From DASUPK01 sp963843085 (GTDB lineage: Bacteria; Actinomycetota; Thermoleophilia; Solirubrobacterales; 70-9), in contig CAWJJG010000001.1 in NCBI GenBank assembly GCA_963843085.1, forward strand, positions 1-64,000: DNA of 64,000 nt, given 5' to 3'. A program made the translations under genes and the position numbers. Shown piece by piece: positions 39,432-47,522 of this stretch. A model generated the notes under the pieces. It had not been told where the DNA came from. It did no database searches and was given only the letters and a program-made list of their open reading frames with translations. Positions within the stretch are counted from its first letter, which is position 1. Every line of letters begins with the position of its first letter.

Positions 39432-39818
39432 ATGGCCCAGAACGAGCGCACATCCCAGAGCGAGTCCCTCTACTCCCTGTATAGGAGGGGGATGGAGCTG
39501 CTCGAGGAGGGCGACTTCGAGGAGGCCACCGTGCCCCTGAAGGAGGCCGCACGCCAGGCGCCGGAGAAGAGCTCCGTCCGCGAGGCCCTGGGCCGCGCGC
39601 TGTTCCGCACCCGTCACTACGCGGAGGCCGCGACCGAGTTCGAAGCCGTGGTGGAGACGCACCCGGTCAACGACTACGCCCACTTCTGCCTGGGCCGAGC
39701 CCTCAGCAAGACCGGCGAGACGAGGCGCGCCCGGCACCACCTGGCGCTGGCCTCCAACCTGAGGCCGGAGCGACGCGACTACCGCATCTACAGAGAGCGG
39801 CTCGCGTCCAGCGCTTGA
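39432..39818 (+). CDS. TPR-repeat protein
   Basis: 128 residues built from about three tetratricopeptide repeats (LYRRGMELLEEGDFEEATVP, VREALGRALFRTRHYAEAAT, AHFCLGRALSKTGETRRARH). Helical scaffold for protein binding, soluble, no signal peptide. Downstream of coaBC and upstream of dtd, probably with its own leaderless promoter. Partner unknown. Confidence 0.8.
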   Translation: MAQNERTSQSESLYSLYRRGMELLEEGDFEEATVPLKEAARQAPEKSSVREALGRALFRTRHYAEAATEFEAVVETHPVNDYAHFCLGRALSKTGETRRARHHLALASNLRPERRDYRIYRERLASSA

Positions 39819-39843
39819 GGGCCGGCGAGGGCGAAGCGCAAAG

Positions 39844-40260
39844 TTGAAGGCCCTGGTCCAGCGCGTCAGCCAGGCGGCAGTCGACGTAGAGGGGGAGAGG
39901 GTGGCCCAGATCGGGCCGGGGATGCTCGTGCTGCTCGGGGTCTCGCGCGAGGACACCGAGGCCGAGGCCGACCGCCTCGCCGAGAAGGTCCGGGCGCTTC
40001 GCATCTTCGACGACGCCGAGGGCAAGATGAACGAGCCGCTCGGCGACCGCGAGATCCTCTGCGTCAGCCAGTTCACCCTCTACGGCGACACGAAGAAGGG
40101 AACGCGGCCGAGCTATATCCGGGCCGCGCCGGGAGAGGTGGCCGAGCCGCTCTACGACCGCTTCTGCGAGCGGGTCGGCGCGAAGAAGGGCGTCTTCGGC
40201 GCCTGCATGGGCGTCGCGCTGATCAACGACGGCCCCGTGACCGTGATGCTCGAGGTCTGA
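39844..40260 (+). CDS. dtd: D-aminoacyl-tRNA deacylase
   Basis: Hydrolyses D-amino acids from mischarged tRNA. Both signatures are present: LCVSQFTLYGDTKKGTRPS and the C-terminal ALINDGPVTVMLEV (GPVT loop). 138 residues, a little shorter than the usual 145. TTG start at 39844 is the only one that fits the family N-terminus (MKALVQRVSQAAV). Confidence 0.93.
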   Translation: MKALVQRVSQAAVDVEGERVAQIGPGMLVLLGVSREDTEAEADRLAEKVRALRIFDDAEGKMNEPLGDREILCVSQFTLYGDTKKGTRPSYIRAAPGEVAEPLYDRFCERVGAKKGVFGACMGVALINDGPVTVMLEV

Positions 40261-40261
40261 G

Positions 40262-40621
40262 CTAGCCGTCCAGCCGGCGCCGGGCCTGCTCCACGGCCGC
40301 CGCCTGTGCCGCACTTTGCTTCTCGTCGGTCTCAGCCTTTACCGCCTGGGTGTCAACCACCGCGTCGGTGTGGTCGTCCGGGTCGTAGCGGACGGGCAGG
40401 ATGTCTCCTACCCGGAGAAGTGGCGCGACGTCGGCCTAGCTGACCTTGTCTTGCATCTCCGCCGTCCCGCCGTCCTCGAAGTGGATCTCGAGCACGAGCT
40501 TCCAGTTGCTGAAGCCGTTGCGGGTGAGGTCTGCGCCTTCGCACTCGGTCACGACCGCCTCAGCCTGGTCCCCGTCGCGCAGCAGCTTCTTGCGGTGTCC
40601 GGGCAGGCGCATCGCTTCCAA
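40262..40621 (-). pseudogene. Small DUF3592-like/SHOCT-like protein gene interrupted by an in-frame TAG
   Basis: Reading from TTG 40621 (or ATG 40612) gives a short protein ending GGTAEMQDKVS at a TAG (40436-40438). The same frame continues open after it with LLRVGDILPVRYDPDDHTD, then DTQAVKAETDEKQSAA, to a second TAG at 40262-40264. The two halves together look like one small actinobacterial protein in which GDxLPVRYDPxDH is a familiar block. A single nonsense change, or a base-call error, therefore breaks a 119-codon gene. Function unknown. Confidence 0.6.
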
Positions 40622-40629
40622 AGAGTACC

Positions 40630-40658
40630 TTGGCGCGCCCAGGAACCAGGGCTATACT
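40630..40658 (+). promoter_or_regulatory. Promoter of the rimP-nusA-infB operon
   Basis: TTGGCG (40630-40635), a 17-base spacer and TATACT (40653-40658). Transcription would begin near 40665. Confidence 0.65.
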
Positions 40659-40698
40659 CGCCTCGGAACCTTTTTTCGCACCTAACCGCGGGTCGAAA

Positions 40699-40723
40699 GG
40701 TGGGCGAGCGCCCGCCTTTTTTT
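40699..40723 (+). terminator. Leader terminator (attenuator) just before rimP
   Basis: Stem GGTGGGC (40699-40705) with GCCCGCC (40710-40716) and seven T. It ends 10 bases before the rimP ATG and downstream of the operon promoter. An upstream ACCTTT (40668-40673) can pair with AAAGGT (40697-40702) as a competing structure. Confidence 0.75.
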
Positions 40724-40733
40724 GGGCCTTCAG

Positions 40734-41174
40734 ATGGATACAGAACTCACACAACTCCAAGAGAAGATCGAGGACCGGCTGGCTGCCGAGCAGCCCGACG
40801 TCGAGCTGCTCACGCTCGAGCGACCCGCCGCAGAGCGGTTGCGGCTCGTCATCGACCGGCCCAGCGGAGTGGACATCGCGCTCTGCGAGAGCGTCACCCG
40901 CTCGCTCCGCGATCTGCTCGAGGACTGGTCGCTGGAGGTGTCCTCGCCCGGCCCGGAGCGGCCACTGACCAAGCCCGAGCACTACCGCCAGTTCCTCGGC
41001 AACCGCGTACGCGTCAAGACGAGCGAGGAGATCGCGGGCCGGAGCAGCTTCACCGGCACGCTGACCGCCGCCGATGCCGAGCGCCTCAGCGTCGAGGCCC
41101 CAGATGGCGCGGTCACCATCCCACTGCAGAGCGTTCGCCGTTCAAATCTTGTCCCGGAGGAGGAGGTCGCATGA
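40734..41174 (+). CDS. rimP: Ribosome maturation factor RimP
   Basis: 30S assembly factor. The N-terminal domain carries RLVIDRPSGVDIALCESVTR and LEVSSPGPERPL, the family signature. A C-terminal SH3-like domain follows. 146 residues. ATG 40734 is used; no Shine-Dalgarno is seen because the terminator T-run occupies that place. The stop overlaps the nusA ATG. First gene of the rimP-nusA-infB operon. Confidence 0.93.
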   Translation: MDTELTQLQEKIEDRLAAEQPDVELLTLERPAAERLRLVIDRPSGVDIALCESVTRSLRDLLEDWSLEVSSPGPERPLTKPEHYRQFLGNRVRVKTSEEIAGRSSFTGTLTAADAERLSVEAPDGAVTIPLQSVRRSNLVPEEEVA

Positions 41175-42889
41175 CCCAGGAGATCGTCGATGCCGTGAAG
41201 ATGCTCGAGCAGGAGAAGGGCATCGCCGCGGACACGCTGATGGATGCCCTGCAGGACGCCCTGCTCTCGGCCTACAAGAAGACCCCGGGCTCCGCGAAGT
41301 ACGCGAAGGTCGAGCTCGACCACTCGAGCGCCGACTTCCGCGTCTACGAGCTGGTCGTCCCCGAGGACCTCGAGAAAACGCTGCTCGACGAGCAGTTCGA
41401 GGAGCAGCTCCAGGCAGCCGAGGCCGCCGAGGCCGCCGGCGAGCCTGTGCCTGAGATCCAGACCGCCGGGCCCACGATCGACCCCGAGACGGGTGAGCGC
41501 CGCGAGGCCGAGGAGGAGGAGCTCGAGCCGGAGCGCCTCGAGCCCTACATGGACCAGGTCAAGACCCAGGACGTGACGCCCGACGACTTCGGCCGCATCG
41601 CGGCCCAGACGGCCAAGCAGGTGATCCTCCAGCGGATCCGCGAGGCCGAGCGGGGCATGATGTTCGAGGAGTACAAGGACCGCGTCGGCGAGCTGGTCAC
41701 CGGGATCATCCAGCAGTCCGACAACCGCTACACGCTGGTCCAGCTCCGCGAGCGCGTCGAGGCGCTGCTGCCTCGCTCCGAGCAGGTCTACAACGAGCGC
41801 TACGACCACGGCATGCGCGTCAAGGCCGTGATCACCGATGTCTCGGCCGACACCAAGGGCCCGAGCATCGTCGTCTCGCGTCGCAATTCGGAGCTGATCA
41901 AGAAGCTCTTCGAGCTCGAGGTCCCCGAGATCGCCGACAAGCTGGTGGAGATCACCGGCGTCGCGCGTGAGCCCGGTTGGCGCTCGAAGATCGCCGTCGT
42001 CTCTCACGCCGATGGCGTCGATCCGGTGGGCGCCTGCGTCGGGCCGCGAGGCTCGCGAGTGCGCATGGTCGTCTCCGAGCTGCGCGGCGAGAAGATCGAC
42101 ATCATCCCCTACAACGAGGAGCCAGCCCGGTTCGTGGCGAAGGCGCTCTCCCCGGCCCGCGTCCGAGAGGTGCTCGTCGACGACGAGACCAAGGAGGCGA
42201 CGGTCATCGTCCCGGACGACCAGCTCTCACTGGCGATCGGCCGAGACGGCCAGAACGCTCGGCTCGCCGCGCGCCTCACCGGTTGGAAGGTGGACATCAC
42301 CTCCGAGACCGAGTTCGCGCAGCAGGAGGACGACATCGAGTACGAGGGCGAGGAGGCCGCCGACGGCCGCTGCATGGCCGTGATGACCACCGGCCGCCGC
42401 TGCCCGAACGCCGGACTGCAGGGCTCGCAGTTCTGCGGGCTGCCGCAGCACCAGGCGCTGTCCCGATTCAGCACGAACCAGGTCGCCGTGCTCAGCCCGC
42501 TCTCCGACGAGGAGGTCGCGACGCTGGCCAACTCCGACGCGGACGGGGGCGAGGTGAAGGCGATCGTCGAGAAGGCCGAGAGCCAGTTCGACGAGAACGC
42601 CGAGGCCGAGGAGGCTGAAGAGGCCGTGGTTGAAGAGGCCGAAGAGGCCGAGGAGGCCGAGGTGACCTCCGAGGAGACGGAGGAAGCCGAGGCGTCCGTG
42701 CCCGACGAGGGCGAGGAGGCTGAGGGGCCCGAGCAGAACCTGGAGCCGGAGTCCGATGGCGAGAACGCCCAGGGCAGCTCGACCGAGGCCTCCGAGGACG
42801 GCGATGCGCCCGAGGCCGAGGAAGCCGAGGCCGAGGAGCCCGCCGTCGAGGAGCCCGTGGCCGCCGCTGAGGAGCAGACGACCGAGTAG
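41171..42889 (+). CDS. nusA: Transcription factor NusA with a zinc-knuckle insert and acidic tail
   Basis: Pausing, termination and antitermination factor bound to RNA polymerase. NusA_N to about residue 190 contains a 60-residue acidic insertion. S1 follows at about 215-285, then KH1-KH2 (GACVGPRGSRVRMV, LSLAIGRDGQNARLAARLTG) to about 390. Residues 401-427 form C-x9-C-x10-C-x4-H, a probable zinc knuckle. Residues 470-572 are almost all Glu, Ala, Ser and Asp. Typical NusA ends near residue 350-400 in actinobacteria, so the last 170 residues are extra. ATG 41171 overlaps the rimP stop. Confidence 0.95.
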   Translation: MTQEIVDAVKMLEQEKGIAADTLMDALQDALLSAYKKTPGSAKYAKVELDHSSADFRVYELVVPEDLEKTLLDEQFEEQLQAAEAAEAAGEPVPEIQTAGPTIDPETGERREAEEEELEPERLEPYMDQVKTQDVTPDDFGRIAAQTAKQVILQRIREAERGMMFEEYKDRVGELVTGIIQQSDNRYTLVQLRERVEALLPRSEQVYNERYDHGMRVKAVITDVSADTKGPSIVVSRRNSELIKKLFELEVPEIADKLVEITGVAREPGWRSKIAVVSHADGVDPVGACVGPRGSRVRMVVSELRGEKIDIIPYNEEPARFVAKALSPARVREVLVDDETKEATVIVPDDQLSLAIGRDGQNARLAARLTGWKVDITSETEFAQQEDDIEYEGEEAADGRCMAVMTTGRRCPNAGLQGSQFCGLPQHQALSRFSTNQVAVLSPLSDEEVATLANSDADGGEVKAIVEKAESQFDENAEAEEAEEAVVEEAEEAEEAEVTSEETEEAEASVPDEGEEAEGPEQNLEPESDGENAQGSSTEASEDGDAPEAEEAEAEEPAVEEPVAAAEEQTTE

Positions 42890-45126
42890 TGGCGAAGAAG
42901 CGCGTACACGAGATCGCCAAGGCCCAGGGTCTGACCAGCAAGGAGCTGCTTGCCAAGCTGAAGGCCGCCGGCGTCGAGGCCAAGGCCGCTCAGTCGAGCG
43001 TCGAGGAGTCCGACGCCCTCGCGGCCCTGAAGGGCTCTGGCGACGGCGGCTCAGCCGCAGCCACCGCGACCAAGACCGCGCCGAAGGCGCCGGCCGCCGG
43101 GAAGGCTGCCCCGAAGTCCGATGGGGCCCCCAAGGCGAAGGCCCAGCCGAAGGCCGGTGCGGGTGACGGTGCCTCCGCTGCGGCCCCCAAGGGACCGGCC
43201 AAGAAGCGCCGCCGCGTGGTGATCGACTCCCAGGCCGCACGTCGCGACCACATCGCGAAGACCCAGCCACCTCCCCGGCCGCCACGTCGCCGTGGCGGTC
43301 GCCGCCGGCGCCCGCTGCTGGAGGAGCCGAGTGACAGGGAGCTGAAGCAGCCCGAGGAGCAGCCGGCGATCAAGGTCAACTCCGGCGCCACCGTTCGCGA
43401 GGTTGCCGAGAGCCTCGGTCTGTCCGCCGCCGAGGTCATCAAGGCTCTGATGAAGGAAGGCCAGATGGCGACCCTGACCCAGACGCTCACCGACGAGTCC
43501 GTCGAGTCGATCGCCAAGGAGTTCGACCGCGAGATCGAGATCGTCACCACGGCCGACGAGGAGGCCGACGAGGAGGTCGTCGCGGAGGACGAGGAGGGTG
43601 ACCTCGTCGACCGGCCGCCGGTGGTCACGGTGATGGGCCACGTCGACCACGGCAAGACTTCCTTGCTCGACGCCATCCGTCAGACGCAGGTCGCCGAAGG
43701 GGAGGCCGGTGGGATCACCCAGCACATCGGTGCGTACCAGGTGTCTCACGACGGCAAGACGCTGACCTTCCTGGACACTCCCGGTCATGAGGCATTCACC
43801 GCCATGCGCGCCCGTGGCGCCAGCGTCACCGACGTCGCAATCATCGTCGTGGCCGCCGACGACGGCGTCATGCCGCAGACGGTCGAAGCGATCGACCACG
43901 CCCGCGCCGCCGGCGTCCCGATCCTGGTCGCCGTCAACAAGGTGGACAAGGAGGGCGCAGACCCGAATCGCGTCCGCACCGAGCTTGCGCAGCACGAGCT
44001 GAATCCGGAGGAGTGGGGCGGAGACACCGTCTACGCCGACGTCTCGGCGAAGACCAAGGACGGCCTGGACAACCTGCTCGAGATGATCACCCTGGTCACG
44101 GATCTCGAGGAGCTCGGGGCCAACCCGAACGTTCCGGCCTCCGGCACCGTGGTGGAGGCAGAGCTCGATCCGGGCCGCGGGCCGGTCACCGGCGTCCTGG
44201 TGCAGCGCGGGACCCTTCGGGTCGGCGACGCGGTGGTCGCCGGACCGGTTTGGGGCAAGGTGCGCGCGATGCTCGACGACAAGGGCGAACGCGTTCAGGA
44301 GGCCACTCCCGGAACTCCCGTCGAGGTCCTCGGCTTTGACGGAGTCAGCGAAGCCGGCGAGCGCGTCCAGGTCGTCGAGAACGAGCGCAAGGCGCGCTCG
44401 CTTGCCCAGGAGCGCGAGACCCGCCTCAAGACCGAGCAGCTCGCCCGTCGCCAGGCCCGCAAGGTCACCCTGGAGGAGGTCTTCCAGAGGGCCAGCGAGG
44501 GCCGGCTCAAGGAGCTCAACATCGTTCTCAAGGCCGATGTCTCCGGTTCGCTGGAGGCGCTCCAGGACGAGATCGCCAAGCTGCCGCAGGAGCAGGTCCC
44601 CGTCAACGTCATCCACGCCCAGACCGGGGGGATCAACGAGTCCGACGTGATGCTGGCCGCCGCCTCCGACGCGGTGATCATCGGCTTCAACGTGCGACCG
44701 CTCGCCGATGCCCGTCGCGCGGCCGAGCAGGAGGGCATCGACATCCGAACCTACACGGTGATCTACAAGGTGACCGAGGACCTGCGCGCCGCCATGGAGG
44801 GACTGCTCGAGCCAGAGGAGGTCGAGGAGGCTCTCGGGCAGGCCGAGGTCAAGCAGACCTTCAAGGCGTCTCGGGTCGGAACGATCGCCGGTTGCCAGGT
44901 CACCGACGGCAAGGTGGTCCGCGGCGCCAACACCCGTCTGGTCAGGGACGGGACGATCGTCTGGACCGGGAGGATCGGCTCGCTTCGCCGCTTCAAGGAC
45001 GATGTCGCGGAGGTCGACGAGGGTCAGGAGTGCGGCATCGTGCTCGAGGGCTTCGCCGACGTCAAGGAGGGCGACGTCCTGGAGTTCTTCGAGACGAAGC
45101 AGGTCGAGAAGACCCTCGAGGCATAG
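42889..45126 (+). CDS. infB: Translation initiation factor IF-2
   Basis: GTPase that brings initiator tRNA to the 30S subunit. The N-terminal IF2N motif (KKRVHEIAKAQGLTSKELLA) is followed by an Ala/Lys/Pro linker and a second IF2N. The GTPase follows with VMGHVDHGKTSLLDAI near residue 250, FLDTPGHEAFT and AVNKVDKEGAD. Domains II-IV reach the end. 745 residues. GTG at 42889 overlaps the nusA TAG by one base. The ylxR gene that often sits between nusA and infB is absent. Confidence 0.96.
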   Translation: MAKKRVHEIAKAQGLTSKELLAKLKAAGVEAKAAQSSVEESDALAALKGSGDGGSAAATATKTAPKAPAAGKAAPKSDGAPKAKAQPKAGAGDGASAAAPKGPAKKRRRVVIDSQAARRDHIAKTQPPPRPPRRRGGRRRRPLLEEPSDRELKQPEEQPAIKVNSGATVREVAESLGLSAAEVIKALMKEGQMATLTQTLTDESVESIAKEFDREIEIVTTADEEADEEVVAEDEEGDLVDRPPVVTVMGHVDHGKTSLLDAIRQTQVAEGEAGGITQHIGAYQVSHDGKTLTFLDTPGHEAFTAMRARGASVTDVAIIVVAADDGVMPQTVEAIDHARAAGVPILVAVNKVDKEGADPNRVRTELAQHELNPEEWGGDTVYADVSAKTKDGLDNLLEMITLVTDLEELGANPNVPASGTVVEAELDPGRGPVTGVLVQRGTLRVGDAVVAGPVWGKVRAMLDDKGERVQEATPGTPVEVLGFDGVSEAGERVQVVENERKARSLAQERETRLKTEQLARRQARKVTLEEVFQRASEGRLKELNIVLKADVSGSLEALQDEIAKLPQEQVPVNVIHAQTGGINESDVMLAAASDAVIIGFNVRPLADARRAAEQEGIDIRTYTVIYKVTEDLRAAMEGLLEPEEVEEALGQAEVKQTFKASRVGTIAGCQVTDGKVVRGANTRLVRDGTIVWTGRIGSLRRFKDDVAEVDEGQECGIVLEGFADVKEGDVLEFFETKQVEKTLEA

Positions 45127-45137
45127 CGGGCGGGCGC

Positions 45138-45143
45138 TAGGCT
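45138..45143 (+). promoter_or_regulatory. Putative -10 box, leaderless ylxP
   Basis: TAGGCT, 6 bases before the GTG at 45150. Same hexamer and spacing as at RNase Z. Confidence 0.45.
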
Positions 45144-45149
45144 CGGGCC

Positions 45150-45449
45150 GTGACGGCGTTCGTCGAGCTGGTCGAGATTCACCTGCATTTCGGCGACGTG
45201 CACGACCTGAAGGGCAAGCGCAAGCTCGTCAAGTCGCTGAAGGACTCGCTCCGCCGGCGCTTCGGCGCGTCGGTCGCGGAGATCGAGGGGCACGAGAAGT
45301 GGCAGCGCTCCACGCTGCTCTGCGCGCTGGTCGGCGATGGCAACGTCTCAGATCGCGCCGATCGCCTCGTGCGTTTCGTCGAGAGCCGGGTCCCGGACGG
45401 CTGCTCGTTCGAGCGGGATCTACTCAGTCTGCGCGACATCCGCGATTAG
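45150..45449 (+). CDS. ylxP: DUF503 protein YlxP
   Basis: A 99-residue ferredoxin-like-fold protein: EIHLHFGDVHDLKGKRKLVK, then GASVAEIEGHEKWQRSTL. DUF503/YlxP occurs between infB and rbfA in many Gram-positive bacteria, as here, and is thought to help ribosome assembly. GTG start fits the family N-terminus. Confidence 0.9.
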   Translation: MTAFVELVEIHLHFGDVHDLKGKRKLVKSLKDSLRRRFGASVAEIEGHEKWQRSTLLCALVGDGNVSDRADRLVRFVESRVPDGCSFERDLLSLRDIRD

Positions 45450-45494
45450 ACCGATCGTCGGGCGGACGCAATCACCGCTGGACGAATCGTCGCC

Positions 45495-46076
45495 GTGATG
45501 GCTCTGATCGCCGCCATCGGGGGCACGGCCGTTGCGGGTGGCGTCCTCAACAAGAAGAAGGTCAACAAGATCATCAACCACAGGGCACCGGGCCTCTCCG
45601 TGGCCAAGGCGAAGAACGCCGACAACGCGACGAACGCCGACAACGCGACGAACGCCGACAACGCGAAGAACGCCGACAGCCTGGGCGGCCTCGCGGCGGG
45701 CAGTTACCAGCAGTCCTGCAAGCCCGGAACGATCAAGGGGAGCCTGGTGGTCAGCCAGACCCAGGTGTCTGCGCTCCCGTCCAACGGGAACTTCCAGGAC
45801 GTGGCTGGGTTCAACTGCGCCGCGCCGGGCAACACGACCACTTCCGTGCAGTGGCGACGCACGGCTGCAACCGGCGAGATCCGTGTCCGGTTCGTGCCGA
45901 ACCCGGAAAGCGGCTCGAGCATCGTGAGCACCCAGAACTACGTCCACCAGATCTCCTCGTTCGCACGGTCGGACGACCCGCAGGCACCGGGAGAGACGGT
46001 GTTCGCCGTCGACGAGGCCGATGCGGCGGGCGCCCCGACCGGGCCGGCCGACGGTTTCTCGCTCGTCATCTTCTGA
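45495..46076 (+). CDS. Secreted or surface protein with Asn-Ala-Asp repeats
   Basis: 193 residues from GTG 45495 (or ATG 45498). A short hydrophobic N-terminus (ALIAAIGGTAVAGGVL) could be a signal or anchor. Residues 36-62 are tandem NADNAT-type hexapeptides, a low-complexity spacer common in Thermoleophilia-like surface proteins, from memory. The C-terminal domain is beta-rich with two Cys (SCKPGTIKGSLVV, FNCAAPGNTTTSVQWRR). It is inserted between ylxP and rbfA, which are normally adjacent. Function unknown. Confidence 0.7.
   Translation: MMALIAAIGGTAVAGGVLNKKKVNKIINHRAPGLSVAKAKNADNATNADNATNADNAKNADSLGGLAAGSYQQSCKPGTIKGSLVVSQTQVSALPSNGNFQDVAGFNCAAPGNTTTSVQWRRTAATGEIRVRFVPNPESGSSIVSTQNYVHQISSFARSDDPQAPGETVFAVDEADAAGAPTGPADGFSLVIF
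45614..45676. repeat. 18-bp tandem repeat encoding NADNAT
   Basis: Three nearly identical 18-base units (AACGCCGACAACGCGACG) plus half a unit, with one base pair change in the third. It encodes the hexapeptide repeat of the surface protein. Such arrays can change length by slippage. Confidence 0.85.
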
Positions 46077-46099
46077 TCGACGAGACGGCACGTGTGTTG

Positions 46100-46127
46100 A
46101 ACGGGGCGGCCTGCGGGCCGCCCCGTT
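46100..46127 (+). terminator. Strong GC hairpin after the repeat protein gene
   Basis: AACGGGGCGGCC (46100-46111), loop TGCG, GGCCGCCCCGTT (46116-46127): a perfect 12-bp stem. It is followed by only a few T. It separates the surface protein gene from rbfA. Confidence 0.75.
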
Positions 46128-46164
46128 CGTTAGGGCTGCCTGACTCCACCTTACGTTCGGCTGT

Positions 46165-46170
46165 TATCGT
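46165..46170 (+). promoter_or_regulatory. Putative -10 box, leaderless rbfA
   Basis: TATCGT, 9 bases before the ATG at 46180. Confidence 0.45.
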
Positions 46171-46179
46171 CGCCGGGCG

Positions 46180-46515
46180 ATGGGGACCGCCCGGATGCGG
46201 CGCGTCAACGAGGCGATTCGAGAGATCCTCGGCGATGCGATAGCTACTGAGCTCAAGGACCCGAGAATCGGATTCGTGACTGTGACCGACGTAGACACCT
46301 CTCCCGACCTGCGCGCTGCGCGCGTCTACGTCAGCGTGCTCGGCTCCGAGGAGGACCGGCACAACTCGCTCGCCGGACTGCGCTCATCCCATGGAGTCCT
46401 CCAATCGAAGATCGCGAGCGGCATGCGCATGAAGCGGACGCCGACCCTGAGCTTCGAATACGACGAGACGGTGGAGCGCGGCGATCGCATCACGCGCCTG
46501 CTCGAGGACGAATGA
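46180..46515 (+). CDS. rbfA: Ribosome-binding factor A
   Basis: 16S rRNA maturation factor with a KH-like fold: RRVNEAIREILGDAIATELK, then KDPRIGFVTVTDVDTSPDLR and KIASGMRMKRTPTLSF. 111 residues, standard. First gene of an rbfA-nrnA-truB-ribF-rpsO run. Its stop overlaps the nrnA start. Confidence 0.95.
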   Translation: MGTARMRRVNEAIREILGDAIATELKDPRIGFVTVTDVDTSPDLRAARVYVSVLGSEEDRHNSLAGLRSSHGVLQSKIASGMRMKRTPTLSFEYDETVERGDRITRLLEDE

Positions 46516-47516
46516 CGGGGCAGACCGAAGTCTTGACCAGCGACCTCGACCTCGTCGCAGAGGAAATTCGTACGGGCGAACGCTTCCTGCTGACCACTCA
46601 CGAGAACCCGGACGGGGATGCCCTCGGATCGCTGCTCGCGACGCACCGCATCCTGGAGGCTCTCGGCAAGGACTCGGTGATGTTCCTAGCGGCGAAGGAG
46701 TTCCCGCTGCCGGTCGAATACCGCTTCCTGCCGCTGGAGGAGGTCTTCCACGAGCCGCCGGCCGACATCAGCGATCGCGTCGTGATCTTCCTTGACTGCG
46801 GGAACATCGACCGGATGCCCGTCGACTTCCTGAAGGAGGGCGACAACAGGGTGATCAACATCGATCACCATCACGACAACACCCGCTTCGGCCAGGTCAA
46901 CCTGATCGACGTCGACGCCTCCTGTACCGCCGAGATCGTCTACGACCTGGCTGGGCTTCTCGGCGTGGACCTGACTCCGGAGATGGCGAACGCCCTCTAC
47001 GTCGCGCTCGTCACCGACACCGGCAAGTTCATGTACGAGAACACCGACGCGCGCTCGCACCGCATGGCCGCCGGGCTGATCGAGGTCGGGGTGGAGGTCA
47101 ACGACGTCTACCGGCGCCTCTACGAGCACGCCCCGATCGAGAAGCTCAAGCTGCTGGCGCAGGCTCTGGAGAAGATCGAGCTGATCGACGACGGCCGCCT
47201 TGCCGTCACCTACATCTCGGGCGACGACTACGCCGCCACCGGAGCGAGTGAGGCTCTCACCGAGGGCGTCATCGACCACCTCCGCACGATCGACGGGACC
47301 GCCGCCGCCGCGGTGGTCCGCGATCAGGCCGACGGCGGTCGCGCCGCCCGCAAGGTGAGCATGCGCTCCACCGACGGCAGCATCGACGTCTCGGCGATCG
47401 CCCGCGTGCACGGGGGAGGCGGCCACCGCCGCGCGGCCGGATTCGGTACCGACCTGCCCTATGGGCAGATCGTCGAGTTCCTGGTCGCCGAGATCGACTC
47501 GCAGCTCGAGTCCTAG
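46512..47516 (+). CDS. nrnA: DHH-family bifunctional oligoribonuclease/PAP phosphatase NrnA
   Basis: Degrades short RNA and 3'-phosphoadenosine 5'-phosphate. DHH motifs: TTHENPDGDALGSLLA near residue 30, FLDCGN, INIDHHHDNTRFG, and the DHHA1 HGGGGHRRAAGFGTDL at the end. 334 residues. Starts within the last codons of rbfA (ATGA) and lies 6 bases before truB, the usual actinobacterial arrangement. Confidence 0.93.
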   Translation: MTGQTEVLTSDLDLVAEEIRTGERFLLTTHENPDGDALGSLLATHRILEALGKDSVMFLAAKEFPLPVEYRFLPLEEVFHEPPADISDRVVIFLDCGNIDRMPVDFLKEGDNRVINIDHHHDNTRFGQVNLIDVDASCTAEIVYDLAGLLGVDLTPEMANALYVALVTDTGKFMYENTDARSHRMAAGLIEVGVEVNDVYRRLYEHAPIEKLKLLAQALEKIELIDDGRLAVTYISGDDYAATGASEALTEGVIDHLRTIDGTAAAAVVRDQADGGRAARKVSMRSTDGSIDVSAIARVHGGGGHRRAAGFGTDLPYGQIVEFLVAEIDSQLES

Positions 47517-47522
47517 AGGCCC

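Noticed and set aside
40316..41170. N-terminal extension of NusA by 285 codons
   Set aside because: It crosses rimP in another frame. The ATG at 41171 overlapping the rimP stop matches the NusA N-terminus.
45614..45676. Short direct repeats considered as a CRISPR array
   Set aside because: Units are contiguous 18-base coding repeats with no spacers, and no cas genes are present.
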